From: Caulobacter sp. SLTY
GTDB taxonomy: Bacteria > Pseudomonadota > Alphaproteobacteria > Caulobacterales > Caulobacteraceae
DNA length: 64,000 bases
Direction: 5' to 3'
Assembly (NCBI RefSeq): GCF_009905535.1
Contig: NZ_JAAALA010000001.1
Span: 62,001-126,000 of the forward strand
In this document: positions 26,670-35,436 of the stretch, one piece after another
Numbering within the stretch: position 1 is the stretch's first letter
Layout: every line of letters starts with the position of its first letter
The notes under the pieces: model-generated
Database searches by the model: none
What the model was told of the DNA's origin: nothing
Seen by the model: only the letters and a program-made list of their open reading frames with translations
Made by a program: the position numbers and the translations under genes

Positions 26670-29600
26670 CTAGAACATCATCCGGCCAGCGAGGCGCAGG
26701 TTGTAGCGGTCCTCGCCCTCGGCGGCCTCGACATCGCCTTCCAGGGCGACGTAGCTCATCGGGGTGCCGGCCTTCAGCGAGAAGCCGATCACGGCCGCGC
26801 CCTCGCCCGGCTCGGTGGCCACCAGGGTGAAGGGGCTGCCGCCGTTGAAGTAGGCGACGGTGTTGCCGATCTCGCCCGCGATGTGCTGGCGGTAACCCAG
26901 GCGAAGTTCCGGACGCCACCAGTTGTCGCGGCCGAAGGTGGCCCCGAAGGCGATCTCGGCGGAGGCCGACAGCCGGCTGCTGGTCCGTTCGTCGACGGTC
27001 AGGCCAAGGCCCAGGTCGCCGTTCTCGTCGCGCTCGCCCTCGGACAGATAGAGGTAGTCCACGCTGACCATCGGCCGCACGTAGAAGCGGCCGAAGCGCG
27101 CCTCATAGCTGGCCATGATGTTGGCCGATCCGGTGAAGCCGCCCCAGCTGGCGTTGGCTTCGCGGATCAGACCGACGCGCGGATCGATGAACCGGCGCTC
27201 GCCCTCGAACCAGCCGTAGCCGGCCGCGCCGCGGGCCGCGAACAGCCAGCCGCCGGCCGAGCGGCGCCAGTAGACGCCAGCCTCGACCAGCGAGACGTTG
27301 GTCTGCTCGCCGATCTGGGCGACGTCGTCCTTCTCTTCGGCGTTCATGTAGGCCAGGGTCGCGCCCAGCGCCCCACCGTCATCGCCCATGCTCTCGTAGC
27401 CGGCGATGAAGCCGAAGGCCTTGGTCTCCGAGCCCACCGTGATACCGGTCTCGCGGATGACGCCGACGTTGATCTCCTGGATCCAGAAGCTGTCGGGGCC
27501 GTACTTCTGGCCCATGTCCGGCCGGGTGGCGGTCAGGCGGAACAGCGCCTGGCCGGCCATGTCCAGGGCCGAGAACAGGCCCTCGCCCTGGTCAGGCAGC
27601 AGCTGGTTGTAGAGCTTGTAGAATTCCTTGGCGTTGGTCGCCGACAGGAAGGAATCGGCCAGTTCGTCGTCGCTGAACAGCGCCTCATAGACGGCGTCCA
27701 GCGCCGCGCCCTGGTTGTCGGTCATCCCCAGCTGGGCGGCCGTCTTGCGGCTGATGACCAGGTCGACCTCGCCGGCGGCGACGTCGGCCTCGGCGGTCAC
27801 GGTGTAGAAGAAGGGCGAGTTGCTCAGGCCGGTGGTGTTGACGTCGCCTGCGTAGACCAGGGTGTTGGCGTCGACGATGGTGTAGCGGACCGCCGTCATG
27901 CCATCCGGCCCGAAGGCGCTGCGGTCGATCAGGCTGGTCAGCTCCATGCCGATCACCGACTTGCTGCCGAAGGTGACGGTGTCGAACTGCAGCAGGGTGT
28001 TCTGGCGCCCGGCCACTTCCTCCGGATTGACCGTGACGAACAGCTGGGTGTTGGCGCCGACATTCAGGTCGCCGCCGCGGATCACGCTGGTGTTGGTGAT
28101 GGTCAGGCGGGTGGCGTTGTCGACGTCCGGCAGGGTCGCGATCGGCGCCGGACCGGTCAGGGTGATGTCCAGCTCGTCGTCGAGGTTGCTGGCGGTGTAG
28201 CGGTCGGCGACCGAGTTTTCCTGGCCGGCGATCAGGTTGAGGACCGCGCCTCGCGCCTTGGCGCCGGCGCTCATCGTCAGGGTGTCGGCCCCGTCCCCGA
28301 ACGACATGTCCCCGAGCACAGTGCCGTTGGCGATGGTCAGGGCGTCGGCGCCGGAACCCATAAGGATGTTGCCGCGCACCGAGGCTTCGTCGGCGTCATC
28401 GATGCCATCTGCGTCCGCGTCCAGGTCGTCGAGGTCATCGTCCCCGTCATCCCCGTCGGCGATCCCGGCGATGTTGATCTGGAGGCCTGTGGTGTTGGCC
28501 CGCATGTCGAGGGCGATGGCCCGGCCCAGCACCGTTTCGTTGTTGGTCAGCAGGTCGTCGTCATCCGTATCGTCCAGGTCGTCGTCGGGGGCGACGATCG
28601 CGCTGATGATGCCGGAGATGTTGACCTGGTCGATGGTGCCGGAGCTGTCGCGCACCGCGATGGCGTCGACGTTCTCGCCGCGGACGCCGACGGAAACCAG
28701 GCCGGTCAGGTTCAGCACGCCGGTCCCGGCGCCGCCGATGCTGGCGCCGGAATCGATGTCCACGCCGATGGCGGCCGTCTTGGTCTCCGTGCCGGCGGGC
28801 CCGGCGACCGGGCCGGGGTTCAACGGATCGGCGTCCGGCGCGGGAGCCGAGGTGTTGGTGACGACCGCCACGATGGCGCCGCCCAGGTCCAGTTGACCGG
28901 CGGTCGTGCCGCCCTTGATCCAGAGGCCTCGGGCGTCGGCGTTATAGGCCCGGGCGCTGAGCGAGCCCTCGAGGTTGATGCCCTTGTTCAGATCGACCGT
29001 GCCGCCCGCGCCGATCACCACGGCGGTGGACGACATATTGTCCAGCAGGCCGTCCGAGGTGATCGAACCCCGGATGTTCAGACCCCAGACGTCGTCCGAA
29101 CCATCGGCCAGCAGCCCCTCGCCCAGCGAAACCGCGCCGGTGTCGCCGATCAGCAGGCCCGGCGCGGAGCCGAACACGACGATCGAGCCGACCCCCTCGT
29201 TGAGATCCGGGATACCGTCGTTATCGAAGTCCTTGTCATCGGTGTCCAGGACGCCATCATTGTCATCGTCCGTGTCGTCCTTGTCGGGCGTGCCGTCCGC
29301 ATCGTCATCTTCGTCCACGGCGTCGGTCTTGCCGTCGCCGTCCGTGTCGACGTCGGCGGCGGTGGTCGGCATGCCGAGGATGACGCCGTCGCGGACGTTG
29401 CCGGTGACGCGGACGCCGGCGGTGGCCTGCAGCAGGTCGTCGGCATCGAGGTTGTCGCGGGCTTCCTCGGTGAAGGGGCGGACGTCGTAGCGCAGGCCGG
29501 TGGCGGTAACGTTGCCCTGAAGCACGAAGGCGCCGTTGACGTCGCCCGACACGTCGATGCCGACCGCGCCCTCGCCGCGCACGGTGACCGAGCCGCTGAC

Positions 29601-30242
29601 GTACAGGCCGTTGCGCTGCTCAAGCGCCGTGCCGCCGCCGATATCGCCGGTGACGCTGATGCCACGGGCGTTGTCGCCGGTGACCGAGATGCTGCCGTAG
29701 CTGCGCAGGTAGCCGGAGACGTCGGTCTCGATGCTGATGCCGAAGGAGTCGTTGCCCTCGATGGTGATCGAGCCGGAGTTCAGCACAAAGCCGTTGAGCC
29801 CGCCGGCCCCGATGGCCCGGATGCCGTACTTGCCGGTCCCCTCGACGAAGTCCCCATCGTCATCCCCATCCTTGTCGGTGTCGGAGGGGGTGAAGTCGTC
29901 GCTGTGGGTGATGGTGCCGCCCTGGGTCAGGTTGCCCGTGACCGGCCCGGCGGTGGTGTCGACCAGGATGCCGACGGCCCCGTCGACGTCCTTGGTGGTG
30001 ATCTGGCCACCGTCATTGTTGACGTTGTTGTTGCTGTTCTGGGTGATCGCCGGGCCGCCGGCGGTCAGTTCGAACTTGCCCTGGTTGGTCACCTTGATGT
30101 CATCGGCGGCGCCGCCGTTGACGGTGGAGGTGGACACGCCCGTGGTGCGGGTGTTGCTGATGGTCGTCTCGGCGAAGGCCGAGCCGGCGAACAACAGCAG
30201 GGGGGCCACCGCCACAGTGGCGACCAGACGCTTACGAACCAT
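26670..30242 (-). CDS. Large autotransporter with Asp-rich inserts
   Basis: 1190 residues. The signal peptide is about 25 residues (MVRKRLVATVAVAPLLLFAG). The passenger shows repetitive beta-helix-type motifs (NSGSITIEGNDSFGIS, SGSVTVRGEGAVGIDVSG). It is interrupted by several Asp-rich stretches: about residues 116-132, 297-348 (resembling thrombospondin type-3 Ca2+ loops, DTDGDGKTD, DDDNDGVLDTDD, DFDNDGIPD), and two more near the middle. The last 280 or so residues are the autotransporter beta-barrel, ending in the outer-membrane C-terminal Phe (NLRLAGRMMF). The ATG at 30242 is preceded by GGGGAAAT. The passenger is probably displayed at the cell surface; its target is unknown. Confidence 0.88.
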   Translation of the reverse strand: MVRKRLVATVAVAPLLLFAGSAFAETTISNTRTTGVSTSTVNGGAADDIKVTNQGKFELTAGGPAITQNSNNNVNNDGGQITTKDVDGAVGILVDTTAGPVTGNLTQGGTITHSDDFTPSDTDKDGDDDGDFVEGTGKYGIRAIGAGGLNGFVLNSGSITIEGNDSFGISIETDVSGYLRSYGSISVTGDNARGISVTGDIGGGTALEQRNGLYVSGSVTVRGEGAVGIDVSGDVNGAFVLQGNVTATGLRYDVRPFTEEARDNLDADDLLQATAGVRVTGNVRDGVILGMPTTAADVDTDGDGKTDAVDEDDDADGTPDKDDTDDDNDGVLDTDDKDFDNDGIPDLNEGVGSIVVFGSAPGLLIGDTGAVSLGEGLLADGSDDVWGLNIRGSITSDGLLDNMSSTAVVIGAGGTVDLNKGINLEGSLSARAYNADARGLWIKGGTTAGQLDLGGAIVAVVTNTSAPAPDADPLNPGPVAGPAGTETKTAAIGVDIDSGASIGGAGTGVLNLTGLVSVGVRGENVDAIAVRDSSGTIDQVNISGIISAIVAPDDDLDDTDDDDLLTNNETVLGRAIALDMRANTTGLQINIAGIADGDDGDDDLDDLDADADGIDDADEASVRGNILMGSGADALTIANGTVLGDMSFGDGADTLTMSAGAKARGAVLNLIAGQENSVADRYTASNLDDELDITLTGPAPIATLPDVDNATRLTITNTSVIRGGDLNVGANTQLFVTVNPEEVAGRQNTLLQFDTVTFGSKSVIGMELTSLIDRSAFGPDGMTAVRYTIVDANTLVYAGDVNTTGLSNSPFFYTVTAEADVAAGEVDLVISRKTAAQLGMTDNQGAALDAVYEALFSDDELADSFLSATNAKEFYKLYNQLLPDQGEGLFSALDMAGQALFRLTATRPDMGQKYGPDSFWIQEINVGVIRETGITVGSETKAFGFIAGYESMGDDGGALGATLAYMNAEEKDDVAQIGEQTNVSLVEAGVYWRRSAGGWLFAARGAAGYGWFEGERRFIDPRVGLIREANASWGGFTGSANIMASYEARFGRFYVRPMVSVDYLYLSEGERDENGDLGLGLTVDERTSSRLSASAEIAFGATFGRDNWWRPELRLGYRQHIAGEIGNTVAYFNGGSPFTLVATEPGEGAAVIGFSLKAGTPMSYVALEGDVEAAEGEDRYNLRLAGRMMF

Positions 30243-30264
30243 GGGATTTCCCCGCAACCAGATC

Positions 30265-30280
30265 AGACACCCAAGTGTCT
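30265..30280 (-). other. Short hairpin in the autotransporter 5' leader
   Basis: AGACAC and GTGTCT pair perfectly around a four-base loop, 22 bases upstream of the autotransporter ATG. It could influence translation or transcript stability, but a 6-bp stem is short and could be chance. Confidence 0.3.
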
Positions 30281-30419
30281 CCGCGATAAGGCGAAAATGC
30301 GTCAGCCATGACGTCTTCGCTCCTCACCAACGGAACCCGCCTCGTCTATCGCAAGGTTCTTCAGGGCGCCATACGAACGTGCACCATAGAGTCGGCGCAC
30401 ACGCGAATCGAGGCCGCGC

Positions 30420-31658
30420 ATGTCGATCCTGAAGGCCCTGTGGCCGCAACGCACCGCTGAACCGGCCCCGCAGGCCCCCGCGCCCCCGCCGGCGGCCGCG
30501 CCGGACCCGGCCGAGTCGCCGGGTCCGTTCCGCACCCTGGTGGAAAGCTTGCCCGATCCGGTGCTGGTCATCGAGGGCGATCCGGCCGAGCCAGCGGCCC
30601 GGCGGATTCGTTTCGCCAATGCGGCGGCCAGAGGGCTGTTCACGACCCGGCTTGAGGGCGCCCGGCTGGTCACGGCCCTGCGCAACCCCGAGGTGCTGGA
30701 GGCGGTCGACGAGGCCCTGCACGGCGCCTCCGGCTCGGCCCTGATGGAGACCGGCGGCGCCCAGGAACGGGTCTGGGCGGCCCAGACCCGGCCGCTGGGC
30801 GAGGGGCCGGGCGGGCGGATCGCCCTCCTGACCCTGCGCGACGAGACCGACGTGCGCCGGGCCGAGCGGATGCGGGTCGACTTCCTGGCCAACGCCAGCC
30901 ACGAGCTGCGGACCCCCCTCGCCTCCCTCTCCGGCTTCATCGAGACGCTGCGGGGGCATGCCAAGGACGACGAGGGCGCGCGGGAAAAGTTCCTCGGCAT
31001 CATGCAGGCGCAGGCGGAGCGGATGGCCCGGCTGATCGACGACCTGCTGAGCCTCAGCCGCGTCGAGTTGAACGAGCACATCGCCCCCACCGGCTCGGTG
31101 GACCTAGGGTTGGCGACCACCGATGTGCTGGACGCCCTGGTTCCGCTGATCCGGGAGAAGGCGCTGGACGTGACTACCGACTTCCCGCCCCGGGGCGTGT
31201 CGGAGGTCGAGGGAGACCGCGACCAGATCCTGCAGGTGATCCAGAACCTGGTGGAGAACGCGATCAAATACTCCGGTCCCGGCGCCGCCCTGCGCCTCAG
31301 CGTCAGCGCTCCGGTCGCCGACGCGGCCTTCGCCCTGCCCGCTGATCCGGCCGCCACCCGTATCACCCTGCTGGCCCCCGACCGGCCGCAGGGGCGACGC
31401 TATGCCCTGCTCAAGGTCGTCGACGCCGGCCCCGGCATCCCGCGTGACCGTTTGCCGCGCCTGACCGAGCGGTTCTACCGGGTCGAGGGCCAGAAGAGCG
31501 GCGGCGAGCGGGCCGGCACGGGCCTGGGCCTGGCCATCGTCAAGCACATCGTCAACCGCCACCGAGGCGGCATGGCCGTGGAAAGCGCCGAGGGGCGGGG
31601 GGCGACCTTCACGGTCTGGTTGCCGCTGGTTGCCCCGGCGGAGAGGGACCCGGCATGA
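30420..31658 (+). CDS. phoR: PhoR-type sensor histidine kinase
   Basis: 412 residues. A Pro/Ala-rich N-terminus (residues 12-36) is followed by a PAS-like region (about 37-145), the dimerisation/phosphoacceptor box NASHELRTPLASLSGFIETL (His161), and an ATPase domain with VENAIKYSGPG, VVDAGPGIPRD and GTGLGLAIVKHIVNRHRG. The box and overall layout match the phosphate-starvation kinase PhoR, but no membrane segment is present. It would phosphorylate PhoB, which is not in the window. Its stop overlaps the start of the glycerophosphodiesterase (ATGA), a phosphate-scavenging gene, which supports the assignment. Confidence 0.8.
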   Translation: MSILKALWPQRTAEPAPQAPAPPPAAAPDPAESPGPFRTLVESLPDPVLVIEGDPAEPAARRIRFANAAARGLFTTRLEGARLVTALRNPEVLEAVDEALHGASGSALMETGGAQERVWAAQTRPLGEGPGGRIALLTLRDETDVRRAERMRVDFLANASHELRTPLASLSGFIETLRGHAKDDEGAREKFLGIMQAQAERMARLIDDLLSLSRVELNEHIAPTGSVDLGLATTDVLDALVPLIREKALDVTTDFPPRGVSEVEGDRDQILQVIQNLVENAIKYSGPGAALRLSVSAPVADAAFALPADPAATRITLLAPDRPQGRRYALLKVVDAGPGIPRDRLPRLTERFYRVEGQKSGGERAGTGLGLAIVKHIVNRHRGGMAVESAEGRGATFTVWLPLVAPAERDPA

Positions 31659-32728
31659 TCGACCGGCGCGCATTCGGGCTGGCGGGCGCCGCCGCCCTGG
31701 TCGGAGGGACGTCGATGGCCAGGGTCGGAGCGCGGATTCCCATCGTGATCGCCCATCGCGGGGCCAGCGGCGAGCGGCCGGAGCATACGGCCATGGCCTA
31801 CCGCCTGGCCGTGGCCCAGGGCGCCGACTTCATCGAGCCCGACCTGGTGCTGACAAGGGACGGCCATTTCGTTTGCCGCCACGAGAACGAGATCGGCGGG
31901 ACCACCGACGTCGGCGCCCGGCCCGAGTTCGCGGGGCGCAAGGCCACCAAGGTGATCGACGGGGAGGAGATCACCGGCTGGTTCACCGAGGACTTTACGC
32001 TGGCTGAGCTGAAGACCCTGCGTTGCCGCGAGCGCCTGCCGGGCGTGCGCCCCGCCAACGTGGCCTTCGACGGGCAGGAAACCATCCCGACCTTTGACGA
32101 GGTCGTCGCCCTGGCGGCCGAGGAAGGCCGGCGGGCGGGACGGATCATCGGCCTCTATCCGGAGCTGAAGCATCCGCAGCATTTCGCCAGGGCGGGCTTG
32201 GCGATGGAGGCGCGCTTCGCCGACCGGCTGAAGGCCCACGAGTTCGACAGCCGCTCCGCCCCGGTGTTCGTGCAGTGCTTCGAGGTGACGCCGTTGAAGA
32301 CCTTGCGCGGCCTGGTGAAGACCCCGCTGGTGCAGCTGATTTCCGACGCCGGCGGCCCCGTCGACCGGCCGGACCTGACCTATGCCGGCATGACCGATGC
32401 GGCGGGGCTCAAGGCCATTGCGGCGTATGCCGATGGGGCCGGGCCGCATAGCCGGTATGTCGTGCCGACGGATGGCGCGGCTCTGTCGCCGACCACGGGG
32501 TTCGTGCGCGACGCCCATGCGGCGGGGTTGAAGGTGCATCCCTGGACGGTGCGGCGGGAGAACGCCTTCCTGCCGACGGGGCTGCGGTCGTCCGGGACCC
32601 TGTCCGAGGCGGGGAATGTGGCGGCGGTGTTCGCGGCGCTGCTGCGGGCCGGGGTGGACGGGGTGTTCACCGACAACGTCGCCGAAGGGGTGAAGGCGCG
32701 GAACGCCTTCATCGGGGGGAAGGCGTAG
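31655..32728 (+). CDS. Glycerophosphodiester phosphodiesterase (GlpQ-like)
   Basis: 357 residues. The first 25 residues carry a likely Tat signal (MIDRRAFGLAGAAALVGG). The GDPD signature IAHRGASGERPEHTAMAY holds the catalytic His and Arg, GADFIEPDLVLTRDG the metal ligands, and HENEIGGTTDV the second His. The C-terminal VDGVFTDNVAEGV closes the TIM barrel. It releases glycerol-3-phosphate from deacylated phospholipids in the periplasm. Its translation is coupled to phoR by a 4-base overlap, fitting a phosphate-acquisition pair. Past its stop lie two different repeat elements. Confidence 0.9.
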   Translation: MIDRRAFGLAGAAALVGGTSMARVGARIPIVIAHRGASGERPEHTAMAYRLAVAQGADFIEPDLVLTRDGHFVCRHENEIGGTTDVGARPEFAGRKATKVIDGEEITGWFTEDFTLAELKTLRCRERLPGVRPANVAFDGQETIPTFDEVVALAAEEGRRAGRIIGLYPELKHPQHFARAGLAMEARFADRLKAHEFDSRSAPVFVQCFEVTPLKTLRGLVKTPLVQLISDAGGPVDRPDLTYAGMTDAAGLKAIAAYADGAGPHSRYVVPTDGAALSPTTGFVRDAHAAGLKVHPWTVRRENAFLPTGLRSSGTLSEAGNVAAVFAALLRAGVDGVFTDNVAEGVKARNAFIGGKA

Positions 32729-32742
32729 CGCTTCTGCGGCCA

Positions 32743-32770
32743 GCGCCGAATTTCGGTGACAGTGCACTTA
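32743..32770 (+). repeat. Single arm of the family-2 REP-like repeat
   Basis: The 22 bases at 32749-32770 match the arm at 9003-9024 (as its reverse complement) exactly, and the six bases before them (GCGCCG) also match the left flank at 8933-8938. There is no inverted partner. It abuts a copy of the 29-bp palindrome eight bases further on. Confidence 0.75.
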
Positions 32771-32778
32771 GGCAGTTT

Positions 32779-32807
32779 GGGGACACGTTGGATTCCAACG
32801 TGTCCCC
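32779..32807. repeat. 29-bp palindrome, copy 1 (family 1)
   Basis: Arms of 14 bases (starting GGGGACACGTTG) pair perfectly around one central T, so the middle reads GATTC, a GANTC methylation site. Identical copies occur at 34720, 35510 and 45385. This copy is preceded by GTTT, as is the copy at 34720. Confidence 0.95.
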
Positions 32808-32839
32808 AGCCCACCGGGGGAGCTCCCCTGACACGAACC

Positions 32840-32868
32840 TTGCTTTCGGGCTGTATTTTTGATACAGT
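32840..32868 (+). promoter_or_regulatory. Promoter with overlapping perfect dyad for the HTH-terminase gene
   Basis: TTGCTT (32840-32845) and TACAGT (32863-32868) are spaced by 17 bases. A perfect inverted repeat CTGTAT-TTTTG-ATACAG (32851-32867) covers the spacer and -10 box. The predicted start point falls on or beside the ATG at 32875, so the mRNA may be leaderless; no Shine-Dalgarno sequence is seen. The dyad is a natural target for the HTH at the N-terminus of the encoded protein. Confidence 0.5.
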
Positions 32869-32874
32869 TTCGCC

Positions 32875-34692
32875 ATGACGGTTTCAACGGATCTGCCCGC
32901 CGCGCCCTCCCATCGTCAGATCGTTGTGGGGGTCGGGGTGACCCGGCTGGCGGAGCGGCTGGGGGCCAAGCGGACGACGGTGAGCAGCTGGCGGACGCAG
33001 GGGATTCCCGAGGGCTGGTGGCCGGCCCTGGTCGAGGAAGGGGTGGTGGCCAGCCTCGAGGTGCTGCGGGCCGGGGCGACGGGGCTGGGGCTTCAGAGGA
33101 AGCAGGTTTGCCTGGCGCCGGACGCGCCGCCGCCCCAGGCCGCGCCGGCCATGCCGCTGACCCGGCGGGAGCTGCGCGCCGTGAAGGGCGCCAAGGGCGG
33201 GCTGCTGGCTTTTGCGCGGATGATCGACATTCCCGGGCTGGGCCCCGGGCGGACGGCGAAGTTGGCGGCGCATCATCGGCTGTGGCTGGAGAAGCTGGAG
33301 GCGATTGAGCGGGGGGAGATCCGGCGGCTGATGGGGTTCATGCCGCCGGGGTCGGCCAAGTCGACCTATGCGGTGGATGTGTTCACCCCCTGGTTCCTGG
33401 GGCGGGCCAAGAACCGCAGCGTGCTGGTGGTGACCTATGCCACCGCCCTGGCCGGGCGGCGGGGGCGCAAGGCGCGGAGCGTGACGCGTCAGCCGGTGTT
33501 CGCGGCGCTGTTCGGGGCCTCGCCGGAGAAGGGCCGGGCCAGCGCCATCGACTGGGGGCTGGATAACGGCGGGGAGTGGATGGGCGCCGGGATGCTGGCC
33601 GGAATTACCGGCAATCGGGCCGACCTGATCGTGGTTGACGATCCGGTCAAGGGCCGGGCCGAGGCCGACAGCGAACTGATCCGGCGGCGAACGCGGGAGG
33701 AGTTCGACGACACGGTGCGCACCCGGCTGAAGAGCGGCGGGCGGATCGTGCTGATCCAGACGCGCTGGCATGAGGACGACCTGGCGGGGAGCCTGTTGCC
33801 GGCCGACTATGACGGGCGCAGCGGGCCGGTGCTGTGCCGCGACGGTGAGGTCTGGGAGGTGGTGTCGATCCCCGCCCAGGCCGAGCGGGCGGACGATCCG
33901 CTGGGGCGCGGCGTGGGGGAATATCTGTGGCCGGAGTACTGGCGGGCCGACCATTGGCCGCAGTTCCGGCTGAACCCCCGGACCTGGAACGCCCTCTACC
34001 AGCAGCGGCCGGCGGCCGAGCAGGGCGGCTATTTCGAGCGGGGCTGGTTCAGACGGTTCCAGGACCATGAGCGGCCCGGCGCGATGCGGTACTACGGGAC
34101 CAGCGACTATGCGGTGACCGACGGGGGCGGCGACTACACCCGGCTGGTGGTGTGGGGCGTGGATGCGCGGATGAACCTCTGGCGGATGGCCAGCTGGGGC
34201 GGCCAGACTAGCAGCGACGTGTGGATCGAGCGGCAGTGCGACCTGATCGAGGAATTCCGCCGGCGGGGCGGCGGCATCCGGCGCTGGTTCGGCGAGGCGG
34301 GGGTGATCCAGCGGGCGGTGGAGCCGATGCTGCTGGCCAAGTTGCGGGCGCGGCGGCTGAGCTGCCCCTTGGAGTGGCTGAGCTCGGGCCAGGACAAGGC
34401 GGCGCGGGCGCGCGGCGCCCAGGCGCTGGTCCGCGAGGGGCGGGTGTGGGTGCGGGACGATGGGGACGGCGACTGTTTCATCGACGAGTGCGTGGCCTTC
34501 CCGGCCGGGCGGCATGATGACGAGGTGGACTGCCTGTCGCTGATCGGGCGGGCGATGGACCGGGTGAGCGGGCCGGTGGCGGACCGGGGGGACCTGCCGG
34601 AGTACGCCGATGGGGGATCGATCTGGGAGCCGGGGGTGAACAGCGGGTTCGGGCTGCCGGAATATGCGGACTGTGGGGATGTGTTTGAGTGA
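32875..34692 (+). CDS. Orphan phage terminase large subunit with N-terminal HTH
   Basis: 605 residues. Residues about 15-62 form a helix-turn-helix of the YdaS/carph-isopro kind (VTRLAERLGAKRTTVSSWRT followed by QGIPEGWWPALVEEG). The motor follows: Walker A-like MPPGSAKST (156-164), Walker B LIVVDDP (251-257) and coupling motif IVLIQTRWHEDD (291-302). The nuclease domain shows YGTSDYAVTDGGGDYTRL and a late HDDEVDCLSL acidic pair. In phages this enzyme packages and cuts concatemeric DNA. No portal, capsid, small terminase or integrase gene is nearby, so the gene is isolated. It lies between two copies of the 29-bp palindrome and shows no truncation. Confidence 0.85.
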   Translation: MTVSTDLPAAPSHRQIVVGVGVTRLAERLGAKRTTVSSWRTQGIPEGWWPALVEEGVVASLEVLRAGATGLGLQRKQVCLAPDAPPPQAAPAMPLTRRELRAVKGAKGGLLAFARMIDIPGLGPGRTAKLAAHHRLWLEKLEAIERGEIRRLMGFMPPGSAKSTYAVDVFTPWFLGRAKNRSVLVVTYATALAGRRGRKARSVTRQPVFAALFGASPEKGRASAIDWGLDNGGEWMGAGMLAGITGNRADLIVVDDPVKGRAEADSELIRRRTREEFDDTVRTRLKSGGRIVLIQTRWHEDDLAGSLLPADYDGRSGPVLCRDGEVWEVVSIPAQAERADDPLGRGVGEYLWPEYWRADHWPQFRLNPRTWNALYQQRPAAEQGGYFERGWFRRFQDHERPGAMRYYGTSDYAVTDGGGDYTRLVVWGVDARMNLWRMASWGGQTSSDVWIERQCDLIEEFRRRGGGIRRWFGEAGVIQRAVEPMLLAKLRARRLSCPLEWLSSGQDKAARARGAQALVREGRVWVRDDGDGDCFIDECVAFPAGRHDDEVDCLSLIGRAMDRVSGPVADRGDLPEYADGGSIWEPGVNSGFGLPEYADCGDVFE

Positions 34693-34719
34693 GGGTCAGT
34701 GCTGAATTGCGGCTCGTTT

Positions 34720-34748
34720 GGGGACACGTTGGATTCCAACGTGTCCCC
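34720..34748. repeat. 29-bp palindrome, copy 2 (family 1)
   Basis: Identical over all 29 bases to the copy at 32779, including the central GATTC. It lies 28 bases past the terminase stop and 35 bases beyond the RAYT stop, between the two convergent genes. Confidence 0.95.
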
Positions 34749-34783
34749 GAGCAGACCAGCAGACGCGCGGTTCTCGCTTGCAG

Positions 34784-35398
34784 CTATGCGCCGGCCTCGA
34801 GCCGGGCGACAAAATCTCGGGCGCCGAGGGGGCGGCCGGTGCGTTCGGCGGAGCGGATGGCGGCCAGGTCCGGCGCAGACAGGTCCACCCCAAGGAAATC
34901 TTCCCAGTCGGGGAAGCGATCGAGCATAGGGTCGATGGCCGTGAGGCCGTCAGGCGCTCGCGCCAGGTGGGCCCGTGCGCTGGACCAGGGCCAGTCCGCA
35001 GGCGAGGCCACCAGCCCCGCACGGACTGGGTTGAGTTCAACATAACGGACCGCCGCCGCTAGATGACCTTCATCCATCGGTGCGGACGAGAAGCGGCCCT
35101 GCCAGAGAAAACCCGTCCAACCCTCGCGACGATTGATCCGAACCGTGTAGCGGCGATGGGTTTGGGCAAGGGCTGCGCCCAGGCTTGTTCCTGTGGCCGG
35201 TACGAGGACCAGATGGACGTGGTTGGGCATTAGGCACCAGGCGAGCACCTCGACTTGGTGTGCCAAACAACGGTCGGCCAGCAGCGCGCGGTAGGCGGCG
35301 TAATCCTGGGCGCTGAAGAAGGTGGTCTGGCGGCGATTGCCGCGCTGGGTGACATGATGCGGCAGGCCGGGCACGACGAGACGGGCGGTTCGGGGCAT
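34784..35398 (-). CDS. REP-associated tyrosine transposase (RAYT, Y1 HUH family)
   Basis: 204 residues. The start MPRTARLVVPGLPHHVTQRG is the family hallmark. The HUH metal motif is His60-Val-His62 in MPNHVHLVLVP, and the catalytic tyrosine is likely Tyr119 in RYVELNPVRAGLV, with WPWSSARAHL following. Such enzymes nick and rejoin single-stranded REP hairpins and are thought to have spread them through the genome. All motifs are intact. The ATG at 35398 gives the canonical start. Upstream on the same strand is a GTTC-N7-GTTC box, suggesting LexA control. The gene is convergent with the terminase gene. Confidence 0.93.
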   Translation of the reverse strand: MPRTARLVVPGLPHHVTQRGNRRQTTFFSAQDYAAYRALLADRCLAHQVEVLAWCLMPNHVHLVLVPATGTSLGAALAQTHRRYTVRINRREGWTGFLWQGRFSSAPMDEGHLAAAVRYVELNPVRAGLVASPADWPWSSARAHLARAPDGLTAIDPMLDRFPDWEDFLGVDLSAPDLAAIRSAERTGRPLGARDFVARLEAGA

Positions 35399-35421
35399 GA
35401 GCGCGCTCGAACAGTGGGCGA

Positions 35422-35436
35422 GAACATTTAAAGAAC
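35422..35436 (-). promoter_or_regulatory. Candidate LexA (SOS) box of the RAYT gene
   Basis: On the minus strand the sequence reads GTTC-TTTAAAT-GTTC, an exact match to the alphaproteobacterial LexA direct repeat GTTC-N7-GTTC. It lies 23 bases upstream of the RAYT start codon, where a repressor would block transcription. An eight-base match is expected about twice in a window this size by chance, so position is the main support. Confidence 0.55.

Noticed and set aside
26631..30311. A 1226-codon open frame antisense to the autotransporter
   Set aside because: It mirrors the GC-rich third positions of the autotransporter gene, has a repetitive Val/Gly/Asp/Ala composition and no recognisable domain; the opposite strand encodes a complete signal peptide and barrel.
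32884..34515. 543-codon frame antisense to the terminase gene
   Set aside because: Pro/Leu/Gly-rich shadow; the sense frame has intact TerL motifs.
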